Origin: Cupriavidus sp. YR651
GTDB taxonomy: Bacteria > Pseudomonadota > Gammaproteobacteria > Burkholderiales > Burkholderiaceae
Assembly (NCBI RefSeq): GCF_900101625.1
Contig: NZ_FMYZ01000010.1
Span: 124,001-188,000 of the forward strand
DNA: 64,000 nt
Direction: 5' to 3'
How positions within the stretch are numbered: the first letter of the stretch is position 1; each line of letters starts with the position of its first letter. The translations under genes were made by a program, and so were the position numbers. Below, piece by piece: positions 43,318 through 51,460 of this stretch. The notes below the pieces were generated by a model, which was given only the letters and a program-made list of their open reading frames with translations, was not told where the DNA came from and made no database searches.

Positions 43318-44307
43318 TCAGCCGACCAGCAGGCGATGCGTGAAGAGCCGGTGCAGCGTGCGGATGAACAGCACAAGGATCGCCACGCTGAGGAGGAACA
43401 GGATGACGCCTGCCAGCAGCGTCAGCACCCAGGTATTGGCGTACATCGCGTACTTCAGCGCGGCATTCGACAACGCGGCCATGGGGAAGCTGATGGCCCA
43501 CCACGATGCGGCAAACGGAATCGACCGCCGGAAGACCTTGAACGACAGCGCGACGAAGAGGAACAGGCCGAAGTAGAACAGCAACGCCGCGAACATATCC
43601 ACGTGCTGGGTGACGTTGACGTATGCGAGGAAGCCCACTTCGAACGGCGCGATCATGATGATCAGCGACGGCACCATGCCGTTTGGCAGCGGGTCGTGAT
43701 GCACGACGCGCGAGAAGATCATCGTGAAGAAGACCAGCGCGACCATCGTGCCGACGGAGAGTGCGAACATGTTGACCTCGTGCGCCCACGCCATGGGCAT
43801 CGTGCCGCCCGCGACGGCGATGTCCAGCGTGGCAACGCCGGGAATCAGCCAGGCCGGTGCGGCGTGGGCGGGGTCCTCCTTGCCGCGGAACAGGCGCCCC
43901 GCGATCACGAAGGTCAACCCGATGGTCAGGATCGTGCCGATTGTCCACACCACTTGCCCCACGGCCTCGCTGTACACGCCGACGACGGAGGAGAGCAGCA
44001 GGATGGCGATGGTGACCGTTCCGAAGAAGTTGCCGGAGATCGGGTGAGTGAACTCCGCCTTGACGGTGGCGGGGTAGCGCCGCCATTTCGTGAGGTAGCC
44101 GGCGGCCAGCGCGAAGAAGGTGCCGAGGGCCACGAGGCCGATGACTTCGGAAATGATCGGATCGGCGCCAAACACCTTCTGCGCGCCGCGCCATGCCAGG
44201 GAGAGCCCGGAGAGGCCCATCACGGCGCCGAAAAGATTGACGGGAAGATGCTTGACCGAACTGCGTGGATGCGGTGCATGTACCGCGGTGGTGGAGGCGC
44301 TGCTCAT
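43318..44307 (-). CDS. TehA/SLAC1-type (TDT family) membrane channel
   Basis: 329 residues with about ten membrane helices, from ATG 44307. The opening VNLFGAVMGLSGLSLAWRG and the later FFTMIFSRVVHHDPLP, IAPFEVGFLAYV and PFAASWWAISFPMAALSNAAL follow the TehA/SLAC1 anion-channel and TDT transporter pattern. Members carry tellurite-resistance, dicarboxylate, sulfite or chloride functions. No tehB methyltransferase is nearby, so anion transport is likelier. Its own terminator lies at 43271-43294. Confidence 0.88.
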   Translation of the reverse strand: MSSASTTAVHAPHPRSSVKHLPVNLFGAVMGLSGLSLAWRGAQKVFGADPIISEVIGLVALGTFFALAAGYLTKWRRYPATVKAEFTHPISGNFFGTVTIAILLLSSVVGVYSEAVGQVVWTIGTILTIGLTFVIAGRLFRGKEDPAHAAPAWLIPGVATLDIAVAGGTMPMAWAHEVNMFALSVGTMVALVFFTMIFSRVVHHDPLPNGMVPSLIIMIAPFEVGFLAYVNVTQHVDMFAALLFYFGLFLFVALSFKVFRRSIPFAASWWAISFPMAALSNAALKYAMYANTWVLTLLAGVILFLLSVAILVLFIRTLHRLFTHRLLVG

Positions 44308-44608
44308 GATGTTCTCGCTGTGTCCTTCGGGTTGGCCAACCGCTCCCGGGTGGCCGGAGTTGCAGTGCGATGCCGGCGCTGCCGGTATCGGGTCACCCGA
44401 TTATGGGATGCAGGGGCCTGGACCGAAAGCACGCCGATGGTGCAGTGACGGCCAAACTGGGGGACGCATAAGCCAGCCCGAAGAGGGGCCCGGGATCGGC
44501 ACCTACCGGGGCCCGGACGCTTCGACGCGCGAGATACTTCTATACAACTTGGCGCGTATCCGGCCGCTATGCTGGCGCACCCTTTTTTCGTTCACAAGGA
44601 GTCGCCGG
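44308..44608. other. 301-bp divergent promoter region
   Basis: Lies between the leftward channel gene and the rightward small lipoprotein gene. GC-rich with no recognisable operator. The only AT-richer part is around 44535-44560 (ATACTTCTATACAACTTGG), which could carry the lipoprotein promoter. No gene is supported here. Confidence 0.5.
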
Positions 44609-44740
44609 ATGTTGCGTCTTGTATGGGTGGCCATCGCCACCGCAATGCTGTCAGCGTGCGTCATCGCACCGCCCCGGGAAGATCATCGCCACGACCACCA
44701 ACGGTGGGAACATCGCGATTGGGACCGCGATCGTCGCTAG
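44609..44740 (+). CDS. Very small lipoprotein with charged C-terminus
   Basis: 43 residues from ATG 44609 with CAAGGAG 8 bases upstream. The signal peptide ends in lipobox LSAC (cysteine 17), and the mature part is a short His/Asp/Arg-rich tail (EDHRHDHQRWEHRDWDRDRR). Small lipoproteins of this make-up are common in Burkholderiales; no function is known. Its stop overlaps the convergent response-regulator stop by 4 bp. Confidence 0.72.
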   Translation: MLRLVWVAIATAMLSACVIAPPREDHRHDHQRWEHRDWDRDRR

Positions 44741-45534
44741 CCTGGCGACCGGGGCAGCGCCGGGCTGCCCCAGGCGGTGGGGCTCAGCAGATAGCCCTCG
44801 CCCCATACCGTCTTGATGCGCTCGGGGTGCGCCAGGTCGTCCTCGAAGCGCCGGCGCAAGCGGTGGATATAGTTGTCGACGGTTCGGTCGAAGCCATCGA
44901 AACCGAAGCCCCGCAGCGCTTTCAGTATCTCGTCCCGGCTCATCACCGTCCCGGCATGCCTCGCCAGCACCACCAGCAGGTTGAATTCCTTGGTGCGTAG
45001 CGCGACCGGCGTATTGCGCCAGATGACACGCCGGTCACGCACGCGGATTTCCAGCGCGCCGAGGCGCAACGCATCCTCCTCCACCATTGGCGCGGCCGAC
45101 TGGGTGCGTCGGAGCAGCGCGCGCACGCGTGCCAGCAGCAGACGAGGAGAGAAGGGCTTGGCCAGGAAATCGTCGGCACCGATCTCCAGCCCCAGGATCT
45201 GGTCGAAGGGGTCCGTGCGTGCGGAAAGCATCAACACGGGGACGGGCGAGACGCCGCGCAGCTGACGGCAGACTTCCATGCCATCCAGCCCGGGCAAACC
45301 GAGGTCGAGGATCACCAGCTCAGGCTGCTGCGCACGGAATGCCGGCAGCGCTTCATCGCCGCGCGGGCAAACCGACGTGCAGATGCCAAAGTCACGCAGA
45401 TAGCTGGCGACGCTGGCGGCGACGCGCGCATCATCTTCCACCATCAGGATCCGGTGCGTAATGGCGCGTGATTCGGCAAGTTCAGTGGGCGTGATCTCAC
45501 GGGGCGATGCCGTGAGGATCGTGTTATCGGACAT
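44737..45534 (-). CDS. OmpR/PhoB-type response regulator, orphan
   Basis: 265 residues from ATG 45534. The receiver is complete: acidic pair D34/D35 (LMVEDD), phosphoacceptor D77 (VILDLGLPG) and K126 (LAKPF). The OmpR winged helix (about 160-255) includes LRTKEFNLLVVLARHAG and the recognition region DGFDRTVDNYIHRLRRRF. No sensor kinase is adjacent. The start has no Shine-Dalgarno sequence, and an intrinsic-terminator-like hairpin lies 14 bp upstream on the same strand, so expression may be attenuated or the message may begin after the hairpin. Confidence 0.9.
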   Translation of the reverse strand: MSDNTILTASPREITPTELAESRAITHRILMVEDDARVAASVASYLRDFGICTSVCPRGDEALPAFRAQQPELVILDLGLPGLDGMEVCRQLRGVSPVPVLMLSARTDPFDQILGLEIGADDFLAKPFSPRLLLARVRALLRRTQSAAPMVEEDALRLGALEIRVRDRRVIWRNTPVALRTKEFNLLVVLARHAGTVMSRDEILKALRGFGFDGFDRTVDNYIHRLRRRFEDDLAHPERIKTVWGEGYLLSPTAWGSPALPRSPG

Positions 45535-45536
45535 GT

Positions 45537-45569
45537 GGAGAGAAAAAGAGCGGTCCACGAGGGACCGCT
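45537..45569 (-). promoter_or_regulatory. Terminator-like hairpin immediately before the response-regulator start
   Basis: AGCGGTCC (45549-45556) and GGACCGCT (45562-45569) form a perfect 8-bp stem with a 5-base loop. On the minus strand it is followed by CTTTTTCTCTCC, and then the regulator ATG 14 bp later. It has the form of a rho-independent terminator or attenuator. There is no leftward gene within 6.9 kb upstream that it could terminate. Confidence 0.6.
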
Positions 45570-45939
45570 TTGGAAGCAGTTGAACGCGCCAGGCGAGCCC
45601 CGCATGCTGACAGGCAGGCGGCGGCCGGTACCGGGGAGGAACACGCGGGCCGCACTTGACGGAGTGACAAGTTGCCTGCTGCGCTGGCGCGGTCGATACG
45701 TGCGGGTCTGCGCGCATCGACACAAACACTTTACCGATTCCCGTTCGCTGGCGTCGGCCAAGCTAAGCGCGGAAACGGCCAGCCCTCCGGGTGTTGGGTC
45801 GGAGCCATCGCGCACTTGGCGCATGTTGGCCCGCACCCGACACCCGTTCCGGATTTTCTGCGAATTGGCGCGCAAATTGCGTCAGCCCCGGCACATCTGG
45901 CCGCTGCATCCATTTGGCACGGCACGTGCGTATATGGGA

Positions 45940-45960
45940 AGGAACGCCCAGCGCGTTCCT
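45940..45960 (+). other. Hairpin in the repeat-protein 5' leader
   Basis: AGGAACGC (45940-45947) and GCGTTCCT (45953-45960) are exact inverted copies with a 5-base loop, 27 bp before the start codon. The left arm could hide a GGAA ribosome-site-like sequence. A role in controlling translation is possible but unproven. Confidence 0.5.
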
Positions 45961-45987
45961 ACTCCCCATCCCAATCGGAGCACTGCC

Positions 45988-46530
45988 ATGTCTCGCAAGT
46001 TCGTCACCACGTTTTTCTCCGCTGCCGTCTTTGCCGGCACATTCCTCGCTGGCGCCGCCCATGCCTCGGGCCCGCGCGACAGCACCTTCGCCGGCGACAA
46101 GTACGGCTACAACTTCCGCATCGACACCCGTGATGTGTTCAGCGATGGCGCACGCGCTGGTCGCTTCGACACCTTCAGCGAAGGCGCGCGCGACATCGCA
46201 CCCGCCACGCGCGAGATCAACAACGCACGTTCGCTGGCCGGCATGGACCGCAGTGGCGTATCGGCCGAACCGTCGCGCATGATCGACGTCTTCACGGACG
46301 GCGCACTGGCCGGCATGGACCGCAGCGGCGTATCAGCCGAGCCGTCGCGCAAGATGGACGTCTTCACCGACGGCGCGCTGGCCGGCATGGATCGCAGCGG
46401 TGTTTCGGCCGAGCCGTCGCGCAAGATGGATGTCTTCACCGACGGCGCGCTGGCCGGCATGGACCGCAGTGGCGTATCGGCCGAGCCGTCGCGCAAGTTC
46501 GATGTCTTCACGGATGGTCAGATCGCCTGA
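45988..46530 (+). CDS. Secreted protein with four 24-residue tandem repeats
   Basis: 180 residues from ATG 45988. A signal peptide (MSRKFVTTFFSAAVFAGTFL, cleavage after AHA) is followed by a unique region (28-82) with degenerate half-units such as DVFSDGARAGRF and DTFSEGARD. Residues 83-178 are four consecutive units of 24 residues, each reading LAGMDRSGVSAEPSRKMDVF with small changes, then TDGA. No cysteines and no known domain. The acidic, Asp/Ser-rich units might bind metal or form an extended chain. The function is unknown. Confidence 0.85.
   Translation: MSRKFVTTFFSAAVFAGTFLAGAAHASGPRDSTFAGDKYGYNFRIDTRDVFSDGARAGRFDTFSEGARDIAPATREINNARSLAGMDRSGVSAEPSRMIDVFTDGALAGMDRSGVSAEPSRKMDVFTDGALAGMDRSGVSAEPSRKMDVFTDGALAGMDRSGVSAEPSRKFDVFTDGQIA
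46234..46521 (+). repeat. Four 72-bp tandem coding repeats
   Basis: Units at 46234-46305, 46306-46377, 46378-46449 and 46450-46521 have equal length and differ by few bases, mostly at third positions (for example GCAGTGGCGTATC against GCAGCGGTGTTTC). The third positions differ while the protein stays nearly constant, which points to selection on the repeat sequence as well as duplication. Confidence 0.9.
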
Positions 46531-46619
46531 ACTCGTCAGCCGCGCTTCCCACTGTGGCACCGGATCCTCGTCTTCTTGCCTATAGTGAAACGCCAACGAC
46601 CACCTGGCGACAGTACCCG

Positions 46620-46676
46620 GAGAGAACCGACGCGAGGCAGCCTGGATGATGCTGCCTGCGCAATGTCGGTTCTCTC
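46620..46676. repeat. Two-step inverted repeat (12 bp outer, 7 bp inner)
   Basis: Outer arms GAGAGAACCGAC (46620-46631) and GTCGGTTCTCTC (46665-46676) match exactly. Inner arms AGGCAGC (46635-46641) and GCTGCCT (46651-46657) match exactly, with a 9-base loop. The whole would fold as one long hairpin with an internal loop. It lies 90 bp after the repeat-protein stop and 58 bp before the enoyl-CoA hydratase start, with no U-run. Confidence 0.75.
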
Positions 46677-46734
46677 GCGTCGTTTGTGGTGGCGATCGTG
46701 ACGCAACGTCACCTGTTCAAACCGAGGATCCGAA

Positions 46735-47574
46735 ATGGCCAAGAACAACCCCGCACAGCAGATCTTTCTGGAACGCCGTACGCCCGCCTACTGGAGGGTC
46801 ACGATCAATCACCCTCCCTTCAATATCTTTGGTCCTGACAGCATCCCGCAATTGAATGAAGTCATCACCGCGCTCGAGGCCGACAAGGAGCTCAGGGTCG
46901 TGGTGTTCGAAAGTGCCGTGCCCGGCTTCTTCCTGACGCACTATGACTTCACGCGTGATCTTGAAGAGTCGACGAGCATGGCACCAGGGCCGACGGGCCT
47001 GCATCCGCTGCCCGACATGCTGGTACGCCTGAGCCGGGCGCCGGTGGTGTCCATCGTGTCGATTCGCGGCCGGGCGACCGGCGTGGGCAGCGAGCTGGCG
47101 CTGGCCAGCGATATGCGCTTCGCGAGCCGGGAGAAGGCGATTCTGTCGCAATGGGAGGTGGGCGCCGCGCTCGTCCCGGGTGGCGGGCCGATGGCGCGGT
47201 TGCCGCGCCTGATGGGGCGCGGCCGCGCGCTTGAGGTGCTGCTGGGCGCCGACGATATCAATGGCGACATCGCGGAGCGGTACGGCTATGTGAATCGCGC
47301 GTTGCCGGACGCCGAGCTGGACGCGTTCGTCGAGGCGCTGGCCGTACGGATCGCCGGGTTCGACAAGGAAGCCATCGCCGAGGTCAAACGGCTGGTCGAT
47401 CACGCCAGCTTGCCCCCCACCGCCGATATCCGCCAGGAATGGGATGCTTTCATTGCTTCCGTCAATCGCCCGCAGGGGCAACGGAAGGTGGGCGAGTTGA
47501 TGAAGCTCGGCTTGCAGGAAAACGCGGACGTCGAGGCGCGGCTTGGCTACTACACCAGCACGCTGGGACGCTGA
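46735..47574 (+). CDS. Enoyl-CoA hydratase/isomerase (crotonase) family protein
   Basis: 279 residues from ATG 46735 (CGAGGATCC upstream). Crotonase-fold marks: VVVFESAVPGFFLTHYD (oxyanion region), RGRATGVGSELALASDMRFA and VPGGGPMARLPRLMG. The usual first catalytic glutamate region reads SELALAS with E at the helix start, but the second acidic residue is not obvious, so hydratase activity is unsure. The C-terminal 45 residues look like the trimerisation helix. No beta-oxidation partner is adjacent. Confidence 0.88.
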   Translation: MAKNNPAQQIFLERRTPAYWRVTINHPPFNIFGPDSIPQLNEVITALEADKELRVVVFESAVPGFFLTHYDFTRDLEESTSMAPGPTGLHPLPDMLVRLSRAPVVSIVSIRGRATGVGSELALASDMRFASREKAILSQWEVGAALVPGGGPMARLPRLMGRGRALEVLLGADDINGDIAERYGYVNRALPDAELDAFVEALAVRIAGFDKEAIAEVKRLVDHASLPPTADIRQEWDAFIASVNRPQGQRKVGELMKLGLQENADVEARLGYYTSTLGR

Positions 47575-47685
47575 CGGATTCGCTGCGATGCCGCGTGGCA
47601 TGAGGCGCGGCAGGAAGTGGGGCATGAACGGCCCCTGATCGGGCGACGCGGGGGCAGGGGGCCTGCCGCGCCGATCACCCGATGT

Positions 47686-47709
47686 GGCCCCGGACCTCGT
47701 CCGGGGGCC
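47686..47709. other. GC-rich hairpin at the end of the alpha/beta hydrolase gene
   Basis: GGCCCCGGAC pairs with GTCCGGGGGCC, with one extra G and a 3-base loop, just 3' of the leftward hydrolase stop (47713) and 110 bp from the convergent hydratase stop. No U-run; probably a Rho-assisted or bidirectional stop. Confidence 0.45.
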
Positions 47710-47712
47710 GCG

Positions 47713-48477
47713 TCAGCCTTTTGACTGCTGGGCGGCCATTTCAATCATGGCCGCGACCTCTTTGGGGTGCGATTCATAGACCGAATGGCTGGCGCCGTCG
47801 ATTTCCACCTTGTGGCTATGGGCGCGCGCCGCATACATCCGCTCAAGGTCCGGATTGATGATCCGGTCGGCCTTGGCGACCATATACCAGCTTGGCTTGA
47901 CCTTCCAGGCCGGGTTCGCGATCTGGGCGGTGAACACCTGCGCCGCCGTGGGCATCTGCGCATGGGCTTCATATGCCGCTTGCTCGGGCGGCAGATCGGC
48001 AGCGAAGTCGGCAGGAAAATCCTTCGGGTTCAGGAAGAGGAAATCATCGGGCGTCTTCACGACTGCCTTGGTCAGGTTCGGCCACTTCTTGCCATTGCCG
48101 ACTTCGGTCTCGCCAGCGTCGAGGGCGTGCGCCGCGATGTAGACCAGCGACGCCACATGGGGGTCATTCCCGGCCTCGGTGATGATCGCCCCGCCGTAGC
48201 TGTGGCCCACCAGTACGCACGGGCCGTCCTGGCGATCGAGGATGCGTTTGGTTGCGGCCACATCGCCCTCGAACGATGTCAGCGGCTCCTGGACCAGCGT
48301 GACGTGGTAGCCGTCCCTGGTGAGGATGTCGTAGACGGGCTTCCAGCCAGACCCATCGACAAATGCGCCGTGGACCAGTACGACATTCTTTACCGGAGCG
48401 GCCATTGCCGGAACGGCAACGCCCAGTGAGAGTAGGGCGCCGATTGCCGAGGCGAGGCGAAGAAGGCTTGGCTTCAT
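47713..48477 (-). CDS. Exported alpha/beta hydrolase (esterase-like)
   Basis: 254 residues. A signal peptide (MKPSLLRLASAIGALLSLGV, cleavage after AMA at 27) leads to VVLVHGAFVDGSGW, the form typical of plant-type hydroxynitrile-lyase/methyl-esterase-like hydrolases, with nucleophile S93 in GHSYGG, a late aspartate in KADRIINPD and histidine in GASHSVY. Periplasmic location. AAACC ACC upstream is a weak ribosome site. Monocistronic; the nearest neighbour is the DUF4148 gene 183 bp away on the same strand. Confidence 0.9.
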   Translation of the reverse strand: MKPSLLRLASAIGALLSLGVAVPAMAAPVKNVVLVHGAFVDGSGWKPVYDILTRDGYHVTLVQEPLTSFEGDVAATKRILDRQDGPCVLVGHSYGGAIITEAGNDPHVASLVYIAAHALDAGETEVGNGKKWPNLTKAVVKTPDDFLFLNPKDFPADFAADLPPEQAAYEAHAQMPTAAQVFTAQIANPAWKVKPSWYMVAKADRIINPDLERMYAARAHSHKVEIDGASHSVYESHPKEVAAMIEMAAQQSKG

Positions 48478-48660
48478 GGTGGTTTCCTAGCTTGGGGCGG
48501 ATCAGGGTCCGCCGGGTATCCGGGCACAGTCGAAAAATGGATGCGTGGGGAGGTTCTCGCCGCTGCAGCGGGTCCCATCGTCGATGCCGCGTTCCGCGTC
48601 TGCGGATGGCGACGGCAAGGCGACCGGGACGCGCGGCGTGCAGCGGCGCGGGTGCGCCAG

Positions 48661-49020
48661 TTACGCGCCGTAGTAGAACGGGCTGCGCACGTCGTCGATG
48701 CGGTAGTGGGGGGTGGTGCTCTTCGGCATGCTGACGGCAGCCTGCATTTGGCCCGACATCGGCGCTTGCGTGGTCGCCACGGCATTCTTGCCGGCTGCGG
48801 CGGCGGCATCTTCCGCCGCGATCTTGGCTTCCGCCGCCTGGATATCCGCGGGATAGGTCGAGTCGTCGCCGACGCCCGGGTGGTAGCCGGCCTGCTCCAC
48901 GCGGATCAGATCGGCGCGCACTTCGGCGCGGGTCACCGGGCCTTGCGTGCTTTGTGCGAAGGACGCGACCGGTGCGACCAGTGCGATGGAGATCAGAAGG
49001 GTGCGGGTGAGTGCGTTCAT
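48661..49020 (-). CDS. DUF4148 family exported protein
   Basis: 119 residues. Signal peptide MNALTRTLLISIALVAPVAS, cleavage after SFA. The mature part carries the DUF4148 pattern VTRAEVRADLIRVEQAGYHPGVGDDSTYPADIQAAEAK (given in part: TRAEVRADLIRVEQAGYHP). The family is almost confined to Burkholderiales and often present in many copies; its function is unknown. AGGTAATCC lies upstream of ATG. Convergent or divergent partners do not suggest a role. Confidence 0.92.
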   Translation of the reverse strand: MNALTRTLLISIALVAPVASFAQSTQGPVTRAEVRADLIRVEQAGYHPGVGDDSTYPADIQAAEAKIAAEDAAAAAGKNAVATTQAPMSGQMQAAVSMPKSTTPHYRIDDVRSPFYYGA

Positions 49021-49349
49021 GATGGATTACCTCTTTGAGTTGGATTCGCCCGGAATCGCCGGGTCAGCTACGCTTTCATCATGTTGGTGAAGCGTTGCAC
49101 CTAGTTTTGGCTTTGAGCACTGACCTCACTCTGTCTATTTCATTACGATCCTGTCATTCTTGGATCGAGCGGTTCGCGCGCGCGTGTGCAGGCAGCGGCC
49201 ATGAAGATCGTTTGCCGCCACATGGAGGCGGTCGGCGACCCGATGGCGGCCACAGCCCTTCGCCGATGGCGGTGGCCCGGCGTGGAATAAATCGTGGCCA
49301 TCGTGCGTTTAGTCAGACGGACCATCGTTCTTCTGTCGAGGGAAGCATC
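49021..49349. other. 329-bp divergent intergenic region
   Basis: Between the leftward DUF4148 gene and the rightward YceI gene. An in-frame extension of YceI covers the region, but it lacks conserved sequence and a ribosome site, so it is treated as non-coding. AT-richer stretches near 49085-49160 (TAGTTTTGGCTTTGAGC; TCTATTTCATTACGATC) are the likely promoters. No clear operator. Confidence 0.5.
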
Positions 49350-50021
49350 GTGAGCGATCCGCCACTCCGGTTGGGGCATGCCCAGAGGCGCAGGATCGCC
49401 GGACCGCTGTTTGCCACGCTGTTTGTTGCGTTGTTCGCCATCGTCCCCACTGCATTCGCAGCGGAGGTGGCGCTGATCGACCCGGCCCGACCCGCCGAAA
49501 AGGAAGCGCCGCTCGATCAGTACGTGCTGGCGCCGCAGCACTCAAGCGTCACATTCGATGTGGACGCCTTCACGCATTCCCGTATCCGCATGCGCTTTGG
49601 ACGCATGCGTGCACAACTCGAAGGCACTCGCGCGGGTCTGGACGCAGGACGCGTTACCGTGACGATCGACGCCGCAAGCGTGGAGGCGCGCCCGCGCTTC
49701 CTCTCTCCGATCATCCGGGGTGGCGGCATGCTGGATGTGGAGCGCTATCCGGAGATCCGCTTTGTCAGTACGCGGTTTGAAAGAGCGGAAGAAGGCGGCG
49801 GATGGCTGCTCGGCGATCTCACCATCCGCGACATCACGCGCCAGGTGCGCCTTCGCGTCGCGCCGGGCGACGGCATCGGCAGCCCATTGCGCGGCGGCAC
49901 GCTTGCGTTTTCCGCTGCCGGCGAAGTCAGTCGGCGCGAGTTTGGTTTTTCGGCATGGTTCCCCACTGTTGGTGACGCCGTGCACATGAATATCCAGGTC
50001 GAGTTCGTGCTTGGGCCGTGA
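49350..50021 (+). CDS. YceI family periplasmic protein
   Basis: 223 residues from GTG 49350 with GAGGGA 6 bases upstream. The N-terminus is basic and then hydrophobic (IAGPLFATLFVALFAIVP, cleavage after AFA), followed by the YceI lipocalin-like domain: YVLAPQHSSVTFDVDAF, FGRMRAQLEGT, a run of Ile/Val strands and FGFSAWFPTVGDAVHMNIQV at the end. YceI proteins bind isoprenoids or amides in a beta barrel. The small lipoprotein gene follows 64 bp later. Confidence 0.9.
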   Translation: MSDPPLRLGHAQRRRIAGPLFATLFVALFAIVPTAFAAEVALIDPARPAEKEAPLDQYVLAPQHSSVTFDVDAFTHSRIRMRFGRMRAQLEGTRAGLDAGRVTVTIDAASVEARPRFLSPIIRGGGMLDVERYPEIRFVSTRFERAEEGGGWLLGDLTIRDITRQVRLRVAPGDGIGSPLRGGTLAFSAAGEVSRREFGFSAWFPTVGDAVHMNIQVEFVLGP

Positions 50022-50085
50022 TGGAGTTGGCAGTACTACCGGGGGTTTCGACGGGGGTTTCCGCAGTACGACACGGGAGAACATC

Positions 50086-50322
50086 ATGTCGATTCGAATA
50101 GTCGCGGCATGGCTTGCCGCGTTCCTGCTTGCCGCGTTCTTCATTGCGGCGTGTGGCGGAGGCGAGGACGACTCCGGCACCACGTTCGCACAGGCGCCCG
50201 GTCCGGGATCGGCCGGCGGGGCGTTGGTCGGTGGCCCATCGTCGGGGGCCTCCGCTCCGTTTGTCCCGGCGCCGACGACCGGCGCAGGCGGGTCGGGATC
50301 GGGATCAGGGGGCGGCATGTAG
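50086..50322 (+). CDS. Small glycine/proline-rich lipoprotein
   Basis: 78 residues from ATG 50086 (GGGAGA upstream). A long hydrophobic signal (IVAAWLAAFLLAAFFIAAC) ends in lipobox IAAC (cysteine 23). The mature 55 residues are GGGEDDSG followed by a Gly/Ala/Pro/Ser-rich tail with no fold. Probably an anchored spacer protein of unknown role. It may be transcribed with YceI. Confidence 0.7.
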   Translation: MSIRIVAAWLAAFLLAAFFIAACGGGEDDSGTTFAQAPGPGSAGGALVGGPSSGASAPFVPAPTTGAGGSGSGSGGGM

Positions 50323-50350
50323 CGCGGACCGTCGGGATCGGTCGAAAGCG

Positions 50351-50383
50351 GCGGGATCACAGCGCGTAGCCGTGATCTCCCGC
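50351..50383. other. Hairpin between convergent genes
   Basis: GCGGGATCAC (50351-50360) and GTGATCTCCCGC (50372-50383) pair with a two-base bulge, lying between the convergent lipoprotein and GlxA stops (50322 and 50391). No U-run on either strand. A bidirectional stop is likely. Confidence 0.4.
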
Positions 50384-50390
50384 AGGCCGC

Positions 50391-51350
50391 TCATGCCCGT
50401 TTGATTTCGCGGATGCCCTTGCCCAGGCGACGGCGCAGCAGCGTCCGCAGGGTCACGCCGTCGGCATAGCCCACCATGTCGGCAATCCTGTCGACGCTGT
50501 TGGTGCTCGTCTTCAGCAGATGCACCGCGCGCTCGATACGCAGGTCTTGCACGTAGGAGACCGGCGTCTTGCCCAATACCTCCCGGATGCGCCGCGCCAG
50601 CGTGCGTTTGCTGGTGGCCAGCTCGCTGGCCGCGTCGTCCAGGCGGAAGCCCTTGTCCAGATGCGCGCGGGCCCAGCGATCAAAGCGCTCGACCAGCGGG
50701 TCGGCGTGCGACAGATGATCCGCGATGATGTAGGCCGATTGCGAGGGTCGCGAGTCCACGACGAGGTAGCTGGCCACCAGCGCAGCGAGTTCCGGACTGG
50801 TCTGGCGGATCAGCCACAGGGTCATGTCGATGTGGCTGAATGCCGCGCCGGCCGTCACGAACTGCCCGGAGTTGACGATCATATGGCTGGTGTCGAGCCG
50901 CACGCCCGGATAGCGCTGCCGGAACAGCGGCGCCAGCCACCACGTGGTGGTGGCATCGTGCTGGTTCAGCAGGCCGCTTTCCGCGAGCACGAAGGTGCCG
51001 ATACACGCCGCGGCGATGCGCGTGCCGGCATCGGCCCAGTCACGCAGCGCGGCCGCGGCCTCGGCAACGTCCGGCCGGTCCAGGGCCTGCTGCAGCGCGT
51101 CGGGCATCTTGTAGCCCAACGCGGGCACGATCACCAGATCGGGCGGCGGGCAGTCGACGGCCCGGAGCACCGGCACACCCATCCCCAGCGCGCTTTTCAC
51201 CCGGCGCCGCGTGCCCACCACGGAAACCTGGAAGGGCGGCCCCGGCCAGGCTTGCAGCGCCGACAGTTCATTGGCCGTCGCCAGTGCATCCAGCACGATG
51301 GCAAGGCCCGTATCGAAGACCCCGTCAAGGGCCAGGACCGTGATATTCAT
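50391..51350 (-). CDS. GlxA-type AraC regulator with DJ-1/PfpI domain
   Basis: 319 residues from ATG 51350; the longer frame extends over the divergent promoter. DJ-1/PfpI-like domain (1-185) with the cysteine elbow IAAACIGTFVLAESGLL, then AraC helix-turn-helix (about 220-315): ASELATSKRTLARRIREVLG and IADMVGYADGVTLRTLLRRRLG. It is divergent from the monooxygenase-like gene (110 bp), which is the likely target. Confidence 0.9.
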   Translation of the reverse strand: MNITVLALDGVFDTGLAIVLDALATANELSALQAWPGPPFQVSVVGTRRRVKSALGMGVPVLRAVDCPPPDLVIVPALGYKMPDALQQALDRPDVAEAAAALRDWADAGTRIAAACIGTFVLAESGLLNQHDATTTWWLAPLFRQRYPGVRLDTSHMIVNSGQFVTAGAAFSHIDMTLWLIRQTSPELAALVASYLVVDSRPSQSAYIIADHLSHADPLVERFDRWARAHLDKGFRLDDAASELATSKRTLARRIREVLGKTPVSYVQDLRIERAVHLLKTSTNSVDRIADMVGYADGVTLRTLLRRRLGKGIREIKRA

Positions 51351-51460
51351 GGCGAGATCGATACCAAAGTTGTCAATCTTGCCAGCATCCCAGAGGCGTG
51401 CGCGGCTGTAAAGTGAATCCCGTCGCAGCCATTGCGATTCACTCCCCAAGGAGACTCACC

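Larger units (their letters stand above)
45535..45987. other. 453-bp divergent intergenic region
   Basis: No gene supported. It carries the hairpin beside the response-regulator start (45537-45569), a mid part of mixed composition, and a 5' leader hairpin of the repeat-protein gene (45940-45960). Frames reading through it in either direction lack ribosome sites. A TATATGGG segment at 45931-45938 is the best -10-like sequence for the rightward gene. Confidence 0.5.

Noticed and set aside
43237..44194. Upstream extension of the SugE gene
   Set aside because: Runs antiparallel in frame through the TehA/SLAC1 gene; SMR proteins are about 105 residues.
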